Positions 10,842-22,554 of a stretch of 64,000 nt of DNA are shown here, one piece after another; position 1 is the stretch's first letter; every line of letters starts with the position of its first letter. The position numbers and the translations under genes were made by a program. The stretch comes from Ligustrum vulgare. Its lineage: Eukaryota > Streptophyta > Magnoliopsida > Lamiales > Oleaceae. Under the pieces are notes generated by a model. That model saw only the letters and a list, made by a program, of their open reading frames with translations, was not told the DNA's origin and searched no databases. The stretch is from NCBI GenBank assembly GCA_963555705.1, contig OY743184.1:19581859-19645858 (forward strand), read 5' to 3'.

Positions 10842-11910
10842 ATGATAAGTGACGTGGCAATGACCGAGGCTGTTCTGGACCCTGAAAGATTGCGTGTAGG
10901 GCCCCCGGAGGGTGAAGATGTCACAATGACGCCGGAAGAGGATCTAGCAGATATAGACTCAAGAATGACCGATGATGGTTGCTCTACTCCTACCGAAAGA
11001 ATGGGATGCTTTTGTGTTGATCAAACCGTTCCAATCAAGGAGTTGCAGATTGGACTAGATTCGTCGGTGGAATACAAAGATCAACTGAAAAGATTTTTGC
11101 TCAAGAATCTTTACGTATTCGCATGGAAACACGACGACATGATCGGAATTGATCCTAAAGTGGCCTGTCACAGGCTCCAACTTGACCCAAGAAGCCCTGG
11201 ACACAAGCAGAAAAGGAGGCCAATGAGTTCGGAAAAGTACGAGGCCTTGAAAGAAGAGGTAACGAAGCTATTGAAAAATGGCTTCATCCGAGAATCACGT
11301 TATCCGAAGTGGGTGTCGAACCCTATTTTGGTTCCCAAGCAAAACGGGAAGTTGAGAGTATGTATTGACTTTTCAAATTAAACCAGGCGTGTCCAAAAGA
11401 CAGTTTCCCACTGTCTCGGATTGATCAACTAGTTGATTCTACTGCGGGACATGAGTTGCTGAGCTTTATGGATGCATACTCCGGGTACAATCAGATCCCC
11501 ATGCATGAGTCGGATGAGGAGCACGCCTCGTTTATCATGGATGGGGGCTCTATTGTTATAAAGTCATGCCATTCGATTTCAAAAACACGGGGGCCACCTA
11601 TCAAAGGTTGGTAAATCGTATGTTTTCAGAGCAGCTGGGAAACACCATAGAAGTATATGTCGATGACATGTTGGTCAAAAGTATGGTCGCCTCGGAACAT
11701 GTTCACCATTTATCAGAGGCCTTCGATATATTGACGAAATATCGAATGAAGATTAACCTTGTGAAATGTGCCTTTGGGGGTAGTATCTGGAAAGTTTCTT
11801 TGATTCATGGTGAACATGAGCGGAATTGAAGCCAATCAGGATAAGATCAAAGCTTTACTTAACATGCGCTCTCCTCGAAGCCCAAACGAACTGTAAAGCC
11901 TAACCGGAAG
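10842..11910 (+). pseudogene. pol: Reverse transcriptase of the Tat pol, frameshifted
   Basis: Residues corresponding to 10842-11381 carry the RT entry region, including KNGFIRESRYPKWVSNPILV and LRVCIDFSN. The chain then shifts frame near 11380, reads ACPKDSFP-like sequence, and recovers at 11566 with PFDFKNTGATYQRLVNRMF. The catalytic motif YVDDM is intact at 11656-11670. A further shift near 11775 disrupts the FGG..GKFLGF-like region. The RT copies element RNA into DNA; here at least three frame breaks abolish it. Most related motifs are those of Tat-type gypsy RT. Confidence 0.85.
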
Positions 11911-12106
11911 GATTGCTGCCTTAAGTCGATTTGTTTCCAAGTCAACTGAAAAATGCTTACCATTTTTTAAGGTCTTAAAGGAAGGAAAACGATTTCAATG
12001 GACACAAGAATGTGAGCAAGCTTTTTCCGAGCTGAAAGCACTCCTAGGACAGGCCCCCCTACTGTCCAAACCAAAAGTTGGTGAACCAATTTCTCTGTAT
12101 TTAGCC

Positions 12107-12475
12107 GTGTCTAAGGAGGCTGTTAGCTCAGTGTTGGTCAGAGAGGAGAATGGGAATCAGCTTCCGGTGTATTACGTGAGCAAGGCCATGCTGGATGCAG
12201 AAATACGATACACAGACATGGAGAAACTTGCTCTAGCATTGATTACTGCGGCTTGTAAACTCCATCCCTACTTTCAGTCTCACTCCATCCATGTGCTCAC
12301 AAATTTTCCTATGAGATAGGTCTTATAGAAACCAGATGTATCGGGAAGATTAATGAAATGGGTGATAGAAATTAGCCAGTATGATCTGCATTATGTGCCT
12401 CGGACAGCTGTAAAGGGCCAAGCGTTAGCAGATTTCATAGTTGAGTTCACGCATCCGCCCGATGTTCAGATGAGT
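12107..12475 (+). pseudogene. First RNase H / tether region of the Tat pol
   Basis: Motifs SKEAVSSVLVREENG and RYTDMEKLALALITA match the RNase H-like tether that follows gypsy reverse transcriptases. The frame has a TAG at 12317-12319 and continues at 12353 with ISQYDLHYVPRTAVKGQALADF, the junction seen in Tat elements. The 11910-12106 stretch before it is in other frames and carries RIAALSRFVSKSTEK-like sequence. Confidence 0.75.
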
Positions 12476-12480
12476 GAGAA

Positions 12481-12900
12481 CATGGATAACAGCCTTGAGT
12501 GGAAGCTGTTTGTTGATGGGTCCTCCGCTGAAGGAAGATCCGGGGCTGGGGTACTACTGGTGAGTCTGGAGGGATATAAGTTATACAGCGCAATTCGCTT
12601 TGGATTTAAAGCCTCGAATAATGTTGCGGAATATGAGGCACTCCTAGCTAGACTACGGCTAGAAAAAGCTCTGAAGATTAAGTCAGTGGTGGCAAACAGT
12701 GACTTGCAGCTTGTTGTAAGCCAATTTAACGAACAGTTTTCTACAAAAGAGCCAGTCATGGTTGCATACTTGAGGAAAGCAAAAGATTTAGCTACCTACT
12801 TCGAAAAAATTGAATTGCTTCATATTCCCAGAACTGAGAACTCTAATGTGGATGCTTTGTCTAAATTGGCTAGCAGTAAGGATGTCGAGCTCCTCAACAT
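12481..12900 (+). pseudogene. Second (archaeal-type) RNase H of the Tat pol
   Basis: The domain reads WKLFVDGSSAEGRSGAGV, then AEYEALLARLRL, then NSDLQLVVSQ, and NVDALSKLAS. The acidic residues expected for RNase H catalysis (D of FVDGS, E of AEYEAL, D of NSDLQ, D of NVDAL) are all visible. A second RNase H of this type is a known addition in the Tat lineage, acquired apart from the retroviral-type domain. This is the best preserved pol segment; its frame runs on to 13279. Confidence 0.85.
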
Positions 12901-12959
12901 TGTGCCAATTGAGCATCTGCCAATATCTTCCATTGAACCAGGGGCGGAGATTTTGGTAA

Positions 12960-14257
12960 TAGAGGAGGAAGGTTCTTCGATGAATCCTATTCTGGCCTGC
13001 TTAAAGTATCAAACTCTGGAGGACGAACCGGAAGAAGCTCGAAAACTGCAAAGGTATGCTGCAAATTTTGTCCTCTTGGATGATCTGCTTTATAAACGGA
13101 GCTCCTTTGCTATGATGCGTGGAGCTGGAGGAAGGACAGTACATAATGAAAGAGATTCACGAGGGCATTTGTGGCAACTACGCTGGAGCATTATCGTTGT
13201 CTCGGAAAGCCCTGAATCAGGGATATTTTTGGCCAACTATGCAAAGGGATTCCCACAGCTTCGTCCGAAGATGCGATAAATTCCAGAGGCATGCAACCAT
13301 ACCGCATCGACCTCATCACGAATTGACTGTGGTAACTAGCCTCTGGCCTTTTGCGAAGTGGGGGGTTGATATCATTGGACCTACGCCCTGAGGCACTGGT
13401 AACAATTGTTTCGCAATAGTTGCAATCGATTACTTCACCAAATGGGTCGAGGCATAGCCTTTGATGAGGACTACTGAACCCAACACTTCCAAGTTCATCT
13501 GGAAGAACATTATATGCAGGTTTGGAATTCCGCACTCGTTGGTTAGTGACAAATGCAAAAAATCTCAAAAATAGAAGTATTGACGAACTATGCGATGATT
13601 TGGGAATCTGCAAATTATTTTCATCTACACATCTCCCACAAGTGAATGGGCAGGTTGAAGCTGTGAACAAAACCATAAAGAAAACCCTAAAGAGGAAACT
13701 GGAATCAAAGAAGGGCGCATGGGCAGATGAACTCCCGCAAGTATTGTGGGCACTTCGGACTACTACGCACACTGCAACAGGGGAAACTCTGTTCTCCATG
13801 ACGTATGGATCCGAGGCGGTATGCCCAGTGGAAATAGGGGTGCCTTCCCTTCGTCAAATCCATTATGACGAGGCGATAAATGAGGAAGCTCAAAGGGCAA
13901 ACTTGGATTTCCTCCTAAAAAAAAGGAGTGAATCCCAAGTGGTGTTGGCCCGGTACCAGGAAAAAATGGCTCGGTATTACAACAAGGGTGAAAAAACGGT
14001 TCTTTAGCGTTGGGAACTTGGTCTTTGAAAAGATCCTTCCTTCTACCCATGAGCCAGGAGTAGGGACTCTAGGTCCTAATTGGGAGGGACCTTACAAAGT
14101 CACAGCCGAGGTAGCACCAGGAACATACATGATCGAAGACCTATCTGTGGTCCCCCTGCGTAATCCTTGGAACACGGATCATCTTCGTCACTATTTTCAA
14201 ATAAAACTAAGTTCCACTTGGGCATGTAATATCTTGGCAAGACTTAGTGATTATTGA
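12960..14257 (+). pseudogene. Integrase of the Tat pol, degraded
   Basis: The zinc-binding region near 13140-13300 reads EIHEGICGNYAGA and RRCDKFQRHA, so one expected His is Tyr and one expected Cys is Phe. The first catalytic Asp is in KWGVDIIGP (about 13356-13382). The second Asp region near 13520-13580 is scrambled by frame changes. The Glu is in QVNGQVEAVNKTIKK (about 13639-13684). A C-terminal GPNWEGPYKV segment lies near 14073-14102. Frames change at ~13119, ~13392, ~13522 and ~13980. It would insert element DNA into the chromosome, but it cannot function as read. Confidence 0.82.
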
Positions 14258-14926
14258 AAGATTGTAATATCCCCACATAGCTTAATTATAATTCGTGGTT
14301 GAGGCCAATTATGATGAAATATAGTTCAACGATAAAATCTCGTGAATTTTAGTATAATTATTCCGAGTTCAACCCTATCAATATACCGGTAGTATTGACA
14401 AATTGAATCAAATGCCCTCCATTGAACGTGGCAATTATTAAACATGCTAAATTACTTTAGTTCATGAGAAAGTATAACTTTACCTATGCTTTAAACCTCA
14501 TATACAAAGGACTCTTGTAAACCTGCGCTGCACTCATTATGTCTTAGCTGAAAGTGATAAACCATCAGTAACAGCTCTCTTAGCTAATAATGGTAAGAAG
14601 AAAAAATGGCACGTGCTAAGAGGTATCACACAAATATAATCAAATATCTATCAACCCAGACCTAACTAGTGAACATGAATGTATTAAGCTGCTTAGGTCT
14701 GAGGGACTATCAATACAAAGCCTTAAAAGAGTTCACATTTTTACAGATGACGTCATACAAATCCAGAAAATTCTGTTGAACTTCACAAAGTAGTCAAAAT
14801 ACTGAATCAACGGAATAATTACATTGTTTCAAGATTAATCATTACACTTACATTTCAAAATTGGAGAAATGTGTCTAAAATTTTTTTTTACAAAAACAAA
14901 AAAATACCAAAAACAAACAAAGAGAG
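14258..14926. other. Tat spacer between pol and the antisense gene
   Basis: About 670 bp of AT-rich sequence without a supportable frame on either strand. In Tat elements a non-coding or extra-gene region lies between integrase and the 3' LTR. No repeat or hairpin is evident. Confidence 0.5.
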
Positions 14927-16392
14927 TTATTGAAGGACATCTTTTACAGAGTCTCCGCCTGGCACAATTTGACAGGAGTCTGTGGGATCATCAGTAGGGT
15001 GGCCTTCCTCCAAATCTTGTGGCTCGGGGTATAAAGCCTCGATCTGAGAAATGTCTAAGTTCAGAAAGACCTCATTTACGTCCCCTAAGGCCATCCGAGC
15101 CCCTATGTTCCCAAAAACCCTCTGCATAGCTTCGTACTCGGGGGTCTCTTCAAAAGTATCCTTAAAATTTTAGACCGCCTCCGACACTTTGGCCCCCACG
15201 ACTTCCTCCACCCGAGCTGCAATAGTGCTCTCCAAGGCTTCTTTAACCCGGGACTCAATGTGCTTCTCTAAGGAGGTGTAATCCTCCTCCACCTTTTTTC
15301 GAGCTTCCACCTCCCCCTCCGGCTTGGTGGTAAGCTCTGCTACTTCGGCTGCTAGTTGACCCTTCACAGAGTCTGCTTCTGCTAGAGCTCTAGTGGTAAT
15401 GGATTGCTCGTGGTTGGAGTCGTCAAGCTTCTTGCACAGAGTAGCCACATCGGACTTAGAGGCCTGGAGGTCCTGTCTCAATTTCTCATTATCTTCCTGA
15501 AGGCGCTTCGCAAGGGCCCTGTCCTCTGAGGAAGACTTACGGGCCATAGACAGTTGATCCTTAAGATCATTGATCTCTTTCAACATATTGTCCGCGTGGC
15601 GAAGTGTAGTCTCCGCGTCCTTTTTGTCTCGCGCACATCCACCACCAAGGATTCAACCTCGTCTATAAGGGCTAACGCTCTAGCATTCATGGCCTTCGCA
15701 GCAAGTAGCTTACGGTTGGGGTGTCGCTAGAAGAAAAGGCGGACCAGCCCTTAGTCTAAAATTACTCCACGACCAAAGCGGACTTAGCAGATGGAGAGTT
15801 GGGGGAGTCGAACAGGATAGGATCATAAATGACGTCCCTAGGAAGCACACTAGCCTTAATCTGCTTAAGCTCCTCGACCGCCGCAGGGGTTACATCGTAA
15901 CCCAGCCCCGAAATCGACACGGAAGGCTCATCTTCCAATTCTTGCACCTCTGGTGGTGGAGGTGTGGAGCTGGTATCCTTTCCCCTCCTAAGCCTCTTCA
16001 AATGACTAGGTTCGTCCTCGTATATTGGCTTAGAAATACCCTCGAACGAGGAAGTAGGAACCAAGACCTTTTCAGGTTCCTTATCCCTCTTGGAGCCACC
16101 GCGATCCGACCTCTTTCCTTTCCCAGTTGCAGTGGCCCTCTTAGGCTCGGCCTCCTTCCCTAGATTTGGGTGCTGGGGGCCCACGGTTAGTAAGCTGGGG
16201 GGTGGAAATAGTGCTGGAAGAGGGCTTCGAGTTGGACGGTGGACGCTTTAGACACTTCCTTTGTGATCCCAACTTGCAGATTGGCAAGCACCGTTTTTTG
16301 TTTCCTCTCAACCTCGCTATAGTGGCGAAGGGCAGGAGGGATCTTCTTGGACATAAGCCCCTTCAAAAAAATCTTGGGGAAGTCCTTGGAAC

Positions 16393-16468
16393 CTAGAAGT
16401 AAAGAAAGGAAGGTGAGACTTGGAATGCCGAAGCAGAAGTTATAAAGACGATAGAAAGATTTACTCAC
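16393..16468 (-). other. Intron 2 of the antisense gene
   Basis: Minus-strand GTGAGT...TACTTCTAG, 76 bp. Splicing joins A to GT and restores the frame ...MRAKS-SKDFPKIF. Confidence 0.75.
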
Positions 16469-16603
16469 TCTTGGCTCTCATGAGGCTGTGTTTGACAAAG
16501 AGTTTGTTTTGCTGGATGACTCTCTGAAAAGTGCCACGGAAAGTAAATAAGTGCCTCACCGCTGACAAATCCGTGTCGGAGAGGAGACAGGCGAAAGTAG
16601 ACC

Positions 16604-16713
16604 CTAGCATAGTAAACAGAGTAAGAAAACAAAGTAGAAGTGATGAGCAAAAAATGGGAAGCAAAATAGCACACACATAACACTTGAAGATGTGGAACAA
16701 AAGCAAGACTCAC
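16604..16713 (-). other. Intron 1 of the antisense gene
   Basis: Minus-strand GTGAGT...CTATGCTAG, 110 bp and T-rich. Splicing joins C to GG and restores the frame ...LSSPR-STFACLL. Confidence 0.75.
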
Positions 16714-17808
16714 GCGGGGAGGAAAGAGTTTGAGGAATGGTGATTTCCGGAGTAGGGTCCATAGGCGAGCTTTGCCACTCCCCCGCAACCCAGAACAACT
16801 GGTTTCTCCAATTCTCTATAGAGGTAGGATGCTCAGTGATAACAGGGGGTAAGAGCCCCGGGGAGACAGATAGTACCAGTCTTTAAAGTTCGGCCTCACA
16901 TCCTTATCCCTCCTAACAGATTTCTTCAGGGTGTAGAAGGTGTGGATTATATGCAGCGAGATGGGGTAGTCAAGATTGACCTCTTGCCACACCAGCCAGG
17001 TGCTGATGGCTTGTGTCTAGAAGTTCGGAGGTAACTGGTAAGGACATAGGTTGTAGCTCCTAAGAAGCGCCTTGAAGAAAGGGTGTAAGGGAAACCTCAT
17101 CCCACAAGACAAAGCATCATAACAAACCGCCACCTGACCTGGGGGAGGACTACAAGGTCGGAAAGAAGGTGTGGGATACACCAATCGAACCCCTTCTGGT
17201 ATCCTGAACTTCGCTGAAGCACCTTCCAAATTGACACCTCGAATTTCTGAAGCAATCTCACTGCTTTCCCAAAACTCCGGATTTGGATCAGGATCCACGT
17301 GGTACCTTGACACTTTGTTCACATGGTCAACTCAACCCTCAACTTGGGCTATTTCCTCCTCGGATAACCCTAACTCTTCCCTATGCGTCCTAAATGGAGC
17401 CCTAACACCCAAACTAAGGTCCTGTTGACCGGAAGAAGAACCCACCTTCTCCTCTCTCCTCAAATCTCTATCCCACTTGCTTCGAAGTTCCCGCAAAGAG
17501 GTCTCCTCGTCGGATGATAAGTGAGCCATGTAGGTCTAGTTCTTTTCTTCTTCACTATCAGAATCATCCAAATTAATTATACTGCCATATTTTCTATTCC
17601 TATGCTTAATCTATTCCCTAAAGAAGCGGGAACTAAAAACTGACAAAGACAATGGGCAAAAACCTCTGACAGGAATCGCCAATGCCAATAGTTTCTGTGA
17701 ACTAGTTCTCTCAACTCTTTCCATTTTTTCTTAAAAAGTCCAAACTTACCACCAAGAAGAAAAAAATATGCAAAATGGAGTTTTCAAACCAGCATTCAAA
17801 GGTTATAT

Positions 17809-17811
<3 letters not shown>

Positions 17812-17892
<81 letters not shown>
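17812..17892. repeat. (GA)n microsatellite
   Basis: About 40 GA units upstream of the antisense gene start. It lies where a promoter or 5' UTR of that gene would be, though this may be coincidence. The flank 17893-18629 has no supportable gene. Confidence 0.95.
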
Positions 17893-17893
<1 letters not shown>

Positions 17894-18629
17894 TGTTTTG
17901 TGCACGCAGAGGAGAAGGAATTTACCTGCAGAAAATGAGTGTTCAAGGTTTGATGCTTGAAAGGAAATTCGCCAATGGAGGATGTTAGATGGTTGTAACA
18001 AGCTTCTAAGTTGAAAATCCACCAAAGGTTGCTAAAAAGTTTACAGGAAAAGAGGAAAATGGGATGATTTTCACAAAAAAGTTGCTAAGGAGATTCTAAG
18101 AATGTGGCAAAGGAGAGAGGCTGGGACGAAGAAAGCTTTATAAGGAATCCAACAGTCTCAAGCCCTTGATCTTGGAATCGCATGATTGGTTTAGATAACC
18201 CACGTCCCTTGGGGGAAGAGTTGATTGAAACACTAACTGCAGGGAGATGGATAAAGACCGTTCAGTTGCTAAGGTGTATTGCAGGCACCGCTAGGCGCCC
18301 CCTTTGTCCCCTTTTTTACCTTTGTATTTCTTGGGAACAGGTGACAACTATTTCTTTGCCATAAATGCCCCGCCTAAGAAACATGCTAACATATCCCAAT
18401 ATCCATCAGGAAGAGAAAATAGGAATAAAAGGTCGAATTTACTCTGAGTCCGCACCTCGCCAAGAATCACGTCCCACCCCGTAAACTCGGAGCATCATGT
18501 AGAGATCCCAAGGCAACTGACTTCAAATTAATTTGAAGACACTGGAAATGATAAAAGTAGGACAACACATAACTCCATAACTCCTAGCTTATGTCAAATT
18601 CGATCCGCCCATAAATGACCACATCGAAT

Positions 18630-18641
18630 TTGAGGGACTAG
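18630..18641 (+). promoter_or_regulatory. Polypurine tract of the Tat element
   Basis: TTGAGGGACTAG directly precedes the TGTTGT start of the 3' LTR. It is only moderately purine-rich and includes a C and Ts. Confidence 0.55.
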
Positions 18642-20860
18642 TGTTGTATCCGGACTCCGATTATGGATGAAGCTTAGGGCTCTCCCTGGCCCAATAGCCA
18701 AGATGGTATATCGCTTAGAGCCTCTTTTACCAAACTGGTTTCAATAAGCCGAGATGTCCTGCTGTACCACCTTGGATCAGCAATGGGACAATGGAGGGTG
18801 TCAGAGAGACTGATTATTGTCCAATTTTACGTATTTTAGATAGGTAAATAAATGAAAAATACAATTTTGGGATATAAAATTTGTAGTTTAGAGTAAAACT
18901 TATAAAAGATTTAATTTTAATTCTTAAACTCTAAATTGATTTTATTTGCTAATAATTTATTTATTTAATTGCAGGTACATTTTGGACGAATTTTAACTCA
19001 AAAACCCCTAGCTGGATTAACCTGAAAAAGCCCAAAAAGAATAAATTCACACTCAAAAGCAGCTCCAACCCATATGCATTCAACAGCCCAAAAATAAATT
19101 CCCCAACCTACTCTCACACAAAAGAAAAAAAAAAACGGAGAGCCCTCTCTCATGCATTGGAGTCTGTCCTCTGCTCCTACCTACATCCGCAACCTTTCTC
19201 TCCTTCTCTGCCTCTGTCTTCTCTTCCTCACCAACTCCCTCAGCAGCCTCCTTCAATAGCCACCATCCTCTGTCTTCTCTCATCTTCCTTAGCCGCTAGC
19301 CATCTTCTACTTCACCGTTCTCTGTCTCTGTCTGTCTTCTCTCCACTCACCTGCTTCACCAGCCTCACGCAACCTCTCACAGTCTGTCTTCTCTCAGCCC
19401 TCAACAGCAGCAGCCATCTTCCCTCACTAAACCAGCAGCCGTAACCCATTCTCTTTCTCTCTTCCAGCCACCATCCCTTTCACGTCTCAGCCTCCACTCA
19501 CGCCAGCCACAAAACCAACACCCAGCAGCTCATCTCCCAACAACCGCTCTCCTCCACCTTCAACCTACAGCCACACTCCTGCCGCCAACCTCTCTTATCT
19601 CTGCCTCGACAGTCACCTTCAAACGTTCCAGTCTCCATCTTCCAAGCACTGCAGTAGCCACGCGACACAGCAAGCAGCAGCCTCTGATTTTGGGTTTAAT
19701 TGAATTGTTCAAGTTTACAATTTGTTTTGTTATACTTTTTGTTGGTTTAATTCTTAGTTTCAATAAATTAGATTATTCTTATTAGTTGGTTTTTAGATAT
19801 TTTTAGTTATTGCATTTTCATTTTCAAACTTGAATTTCATTTTCTAGTAATGATATTTGTTTGGTTGAATTTTATTTTGGTTAATTCAATTATGTTCGGC
19901 TAAGCTATTTTTGAGGGGAGTTATTCTTAGCTTCAATGGGCGTGTTTTAATTTCTTATGGGTGAATTGTTGTTATGGATAAGAGTTTTTAAATTGTTTTA
20001 AGTTTTCAAATTATTTTACATGGATGAATGTCGTTGATGTGATATGTATTAAATATGCACACAACTTGCTTGACTAAATGCTATAAAATAAGTTGACTAA
20101 TTTTCTGCTAATGTGTTTAAATCTTATCGATATCAAGAAAATTCACACTAATCTTATTTCAAAAGCCCAATTGATAGCGAAAGAATAACTCCGCTCGAAT
20201 TCCCTTTCATTGCAATATAATTCTCTTTTTATTCATTTAAAACACAATTGAAATCATAGTTTAAGTTTCGAATTTAGCAAATATTACGATACCAATAAAA
20301 TCCCTAGGAAGAATGACCCTGGATTATTGCTAGGCTATAATTTGACCCCTTTATATTTGGAGGGTAGATTTAAAATCGAGTCAGAGACGTAACTTTCTCC
20401 AGTTGACTATGGCTTGACAAGACGTTACCTTTATGGAGAATATGATGGGCGCCCCTCCCCTACGACTTGCAGCAATGATTATCACCGAGAAGTTGGTTTA
20501 CCTCTCCAACGGTTAGGGTGAAGACACGTGTGAAGCCCACCGCGTGTCATCATCTAGAGACGATAAATCCTTCTATAAATATAGCACACTTGCCTTCAAG
20601 AAAAATGTTGGTAATTCAATACTCTAACTCAATATTTTACTCTCACTCCCTTTTCTCTCTTTTAACACACTTATATTTCCCGCACCCAATTTATATTTGC
20701 TTGAAATGAGTAATGACTTAGGCATTGGAGTGCAAACGGGAGCCAACTCGGCCCCCTTTGCAAGCTGATTGTTTGTCCTAGTGCGCAGGAGGTCCACATA
20801 TTCAAGATGGAGGAGATGAGACGTGTTGATCCAAGGTCCTATCAGATTTTGTGGTCAACA
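18642..20860 (+). repeat. 3' LTR of the Tat element, split by a solo LTR
   Basis: 18642-18810 and 20389-20860 together give about 641 bp matching the 5' LTR. The right end GTGGTCAACA is followed by the ATTGT duplication. The interruption is the solo LTR 18811-20383 plus one GAGAC. Confidence 0.9.
18811..20383 (+). mobile_element. Solo LTR (1,573 bp) inside the Tat 3' LTR
   Basis: Begins TGATTATTG, ends AATCGAGTCA, and is flanked by perfect GAGAC copies at 18806-18810 and 20384-20388. The uninterrupted 5' LTR reads straight through this point, which confirms the boundaries. It has no internal region, so it is the product of LTR-LTR recombination. It is C/T-rich at 19160-19680 and AT-rich after, with a conserved tail similar in layout to Athila/Tat LTRs. 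Short ORFs within it are not considered genes. Confidence 0.92.
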
Positions 20861-20865
20861 ATTGT

Positions 20866-21444
20866 AAATAAACTATTTTTAAACAAAAAACATCAAATAC
20901 GGGCATAAACGGAAGGCTCATTTTATATATTTTATTTAGATTTTCATTAATAATTTTCTTTTATTTTATTTTATTGACATATAATTAAATATGCATTTAA
21001 TTATATTCAATTAAATGTTTCGCACTTAAAAAAAATCAATTATGTAAAGGGTCTTTTGAGTTGAATATCACTTTCGTACATCACAAATTTTGAAGTTATT
21101 TTTCACTTTCACTTTAACTGTCGTGTATCGTCAAAATTGTTTAATTTGTTGCAATTACTTTATTTTATTTTATGTAAATTATAATATTTTGAGGTTTATT
21201 ATTTCTATTCATTGTAGTCAAAATTATTTGGATAATATTTTTTTTATTTATTGTATGCAAAAATTTTATTATTTAATTTAAATTTGAGCAATTGTTTAAA
21301 ATATATTTTGTATGTAATAACTTCCGTGCATTACACATGTGTTGACAACCACAAACTATACAAACAATTTAGCTCCCATTTAATACCCATTTTTTTCAAA
21401 ACTCATTTTCAACCACACAATGTATTAATAAAATAATCTATACA
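20866..21444. other. AT-rich intergenic DNA
   Basis: No supportable gene. The last ~120 bp (from about 21320) match the dispersed repeat body seen at 770-1960 and form the insertion site of the Helitron. Confidence 0.5.
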
Positions 21445-21469
21445 TCACTAATCACTAATATATAAAAGT

Positions 21470-22170
21470 ATGGATGTGGGGAAATCTTTTAATTGACAAT
21501 AATGTCCCTACATCTATTTTGCTTTTGTCTCTAATACTCATATTTAATAAAGGAATCCATATAAATATAAATAAATGTTGAGTGACTTTTCAAATGACTT
21601 TAATTTAATTAAAATAATATAATTTTCTAATGTAAGATTCTTATATTCAATTATATAACTTATAAAACATGTTTATTGATATTTTTTTTCATTTTTTTTC
21701 AATATTATAATTCAACATATATATATTTATATAGTTTTTCAAATTCAATTATTACGACATTAAATCAACTCAATTGTATGATTATTCATATTTAATGCTT
21801 AAGAACAAGATATAACTTTTTGATATGGATGTGGGGAAATATTTTAATTGACAATAATGTCCCCACATCTATTTTGCTTTTGTCTCTAATACCCATATTT
21901 AATAAAGGAATCCATATAAATATAAATAAATGTTGAGTGAATTTTCAAATGACTTTAATTTAATTAAAATAATATAATTTTATAATGTAAGATTCTTATA
22001 TTCAATTATATAACTTATAAAACATGTTTATTGATATTTTTTTTCAATTTTTTTCAATATTATAATTCAACATATATATATAGTTTTTCAAATTCAATCA
22101 TTACGACATTAAATCAACTCAATTGTATAATTATTCATATTTAATGCTTAAGAACAAGATATAACTTTTT
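21470..22170. repeat. 355-bp tandem duplication within the Helitron
   Basis: Both copies begin ATGGATGTGGGGAAAT (21470 and 21825) and end in AACAAGATATAACTTTTTGA. They are nearly identical, differing by a few substitutions and a short TA-rich length change. Confidence 0.9.
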
Positions 22171-22475
22171 GAATGATAAATTTGCATTTACAGAATAATC
22201 AAAATAAAAGAATAAAGTGATTTATTTATTTGGACGCTAACATGAGAGTAAAGAAAGATAAATTCGTAAATTATTAAAAAGATGTTTATAGATAAATAAG
22301 TATTCAATCTCCACTTATATGATAAACGTATATAAATAAAAAATGAATTTATTTTATAGTTGAAATGCATTTTCAACGCCTTCTCGAATTTACGCTCACT
22401 ATAGACATTTTGTTTTATAAAATGTCTTAATGTACAAATAGTTAATTGGGAAAAACTGGAAAATATCGATTATAA

Positions 22476-22478
<3 letters not shown>

Positions 22479-22552
<74 letters not shown>
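22479..22552. repeat. (TA)n microsatellite
   Basis: About 37 TA units in the Helitron's 3' half. Confidence 0.95.

Positions 22553-22554
<2 letters not shown>

Larger units (their letters stand above)
14927..17529 (-). pseudogene. Antisense intron-containing gene of the Tat element
   Basis: Read on the minus strand. The 5' exon (17529-16714) begins MAHLSSDEETSLRELRSKW and contains PLHPFFKALLRSYNLCPYQL, which resembles the plant 'putative gypsy type transposon' domain (PF04195). It has a TGA at 17332-17334, a TAG at 17017-17019 where Trp is expected, and a frameshift near 16858. Two GT-AG introns, 16713-16604 and 16468-16393, rejoin frame exactly. Further on are a basic linker (a frameshift near 16186), a probable third intron ending near 15727, and a coiled coil of about 140 residues (15586-15170). 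The last segment ends at 14927 after an in-frame TAA near 15167. Function is unknown; extra antisense genes of this kind are known from Tat/Retand elements. Confidence 0.8.
3017..20860 (+). mobile_element. Tat-type Ty3/gypsy LTR retrotransposon, nested and decayed
   Basis: The element is bounded by LTRs beginning TGTTGT and ending GGTCAACA, with a perfect 5-bp target duplication ATTGT at 3012-3016 and 20861-20865. Inside, in order, are a primer site, gag, protease, reverse transcriptase, RNase H, a second archaeal-type RNase H, integrase and then a minus-strand gene before the polypurine tract. Dual RNase H and an antisense extra gene are known hallmarks of the plant Tat/Ogre/Retand group. 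Two later insertions, 3787-8026 and 18811-20383, account for about 5.8 kb, so the original length was near 12.0 kb. By eye the LTRs differ at about 23 of 380 aligned bases, mostly transitions. Coding frames carry stops and frameshifts, so the copy cannot act by itself. Confidence 0.9.

Noticed and set aside
19157..19444. 95-codon ORF rich in Ser, Leu and Pro within the solo LTR
   Set aside because: The C/T-rich composition of this LTR region produces open frames on both strands; no motif and no partner sequence.
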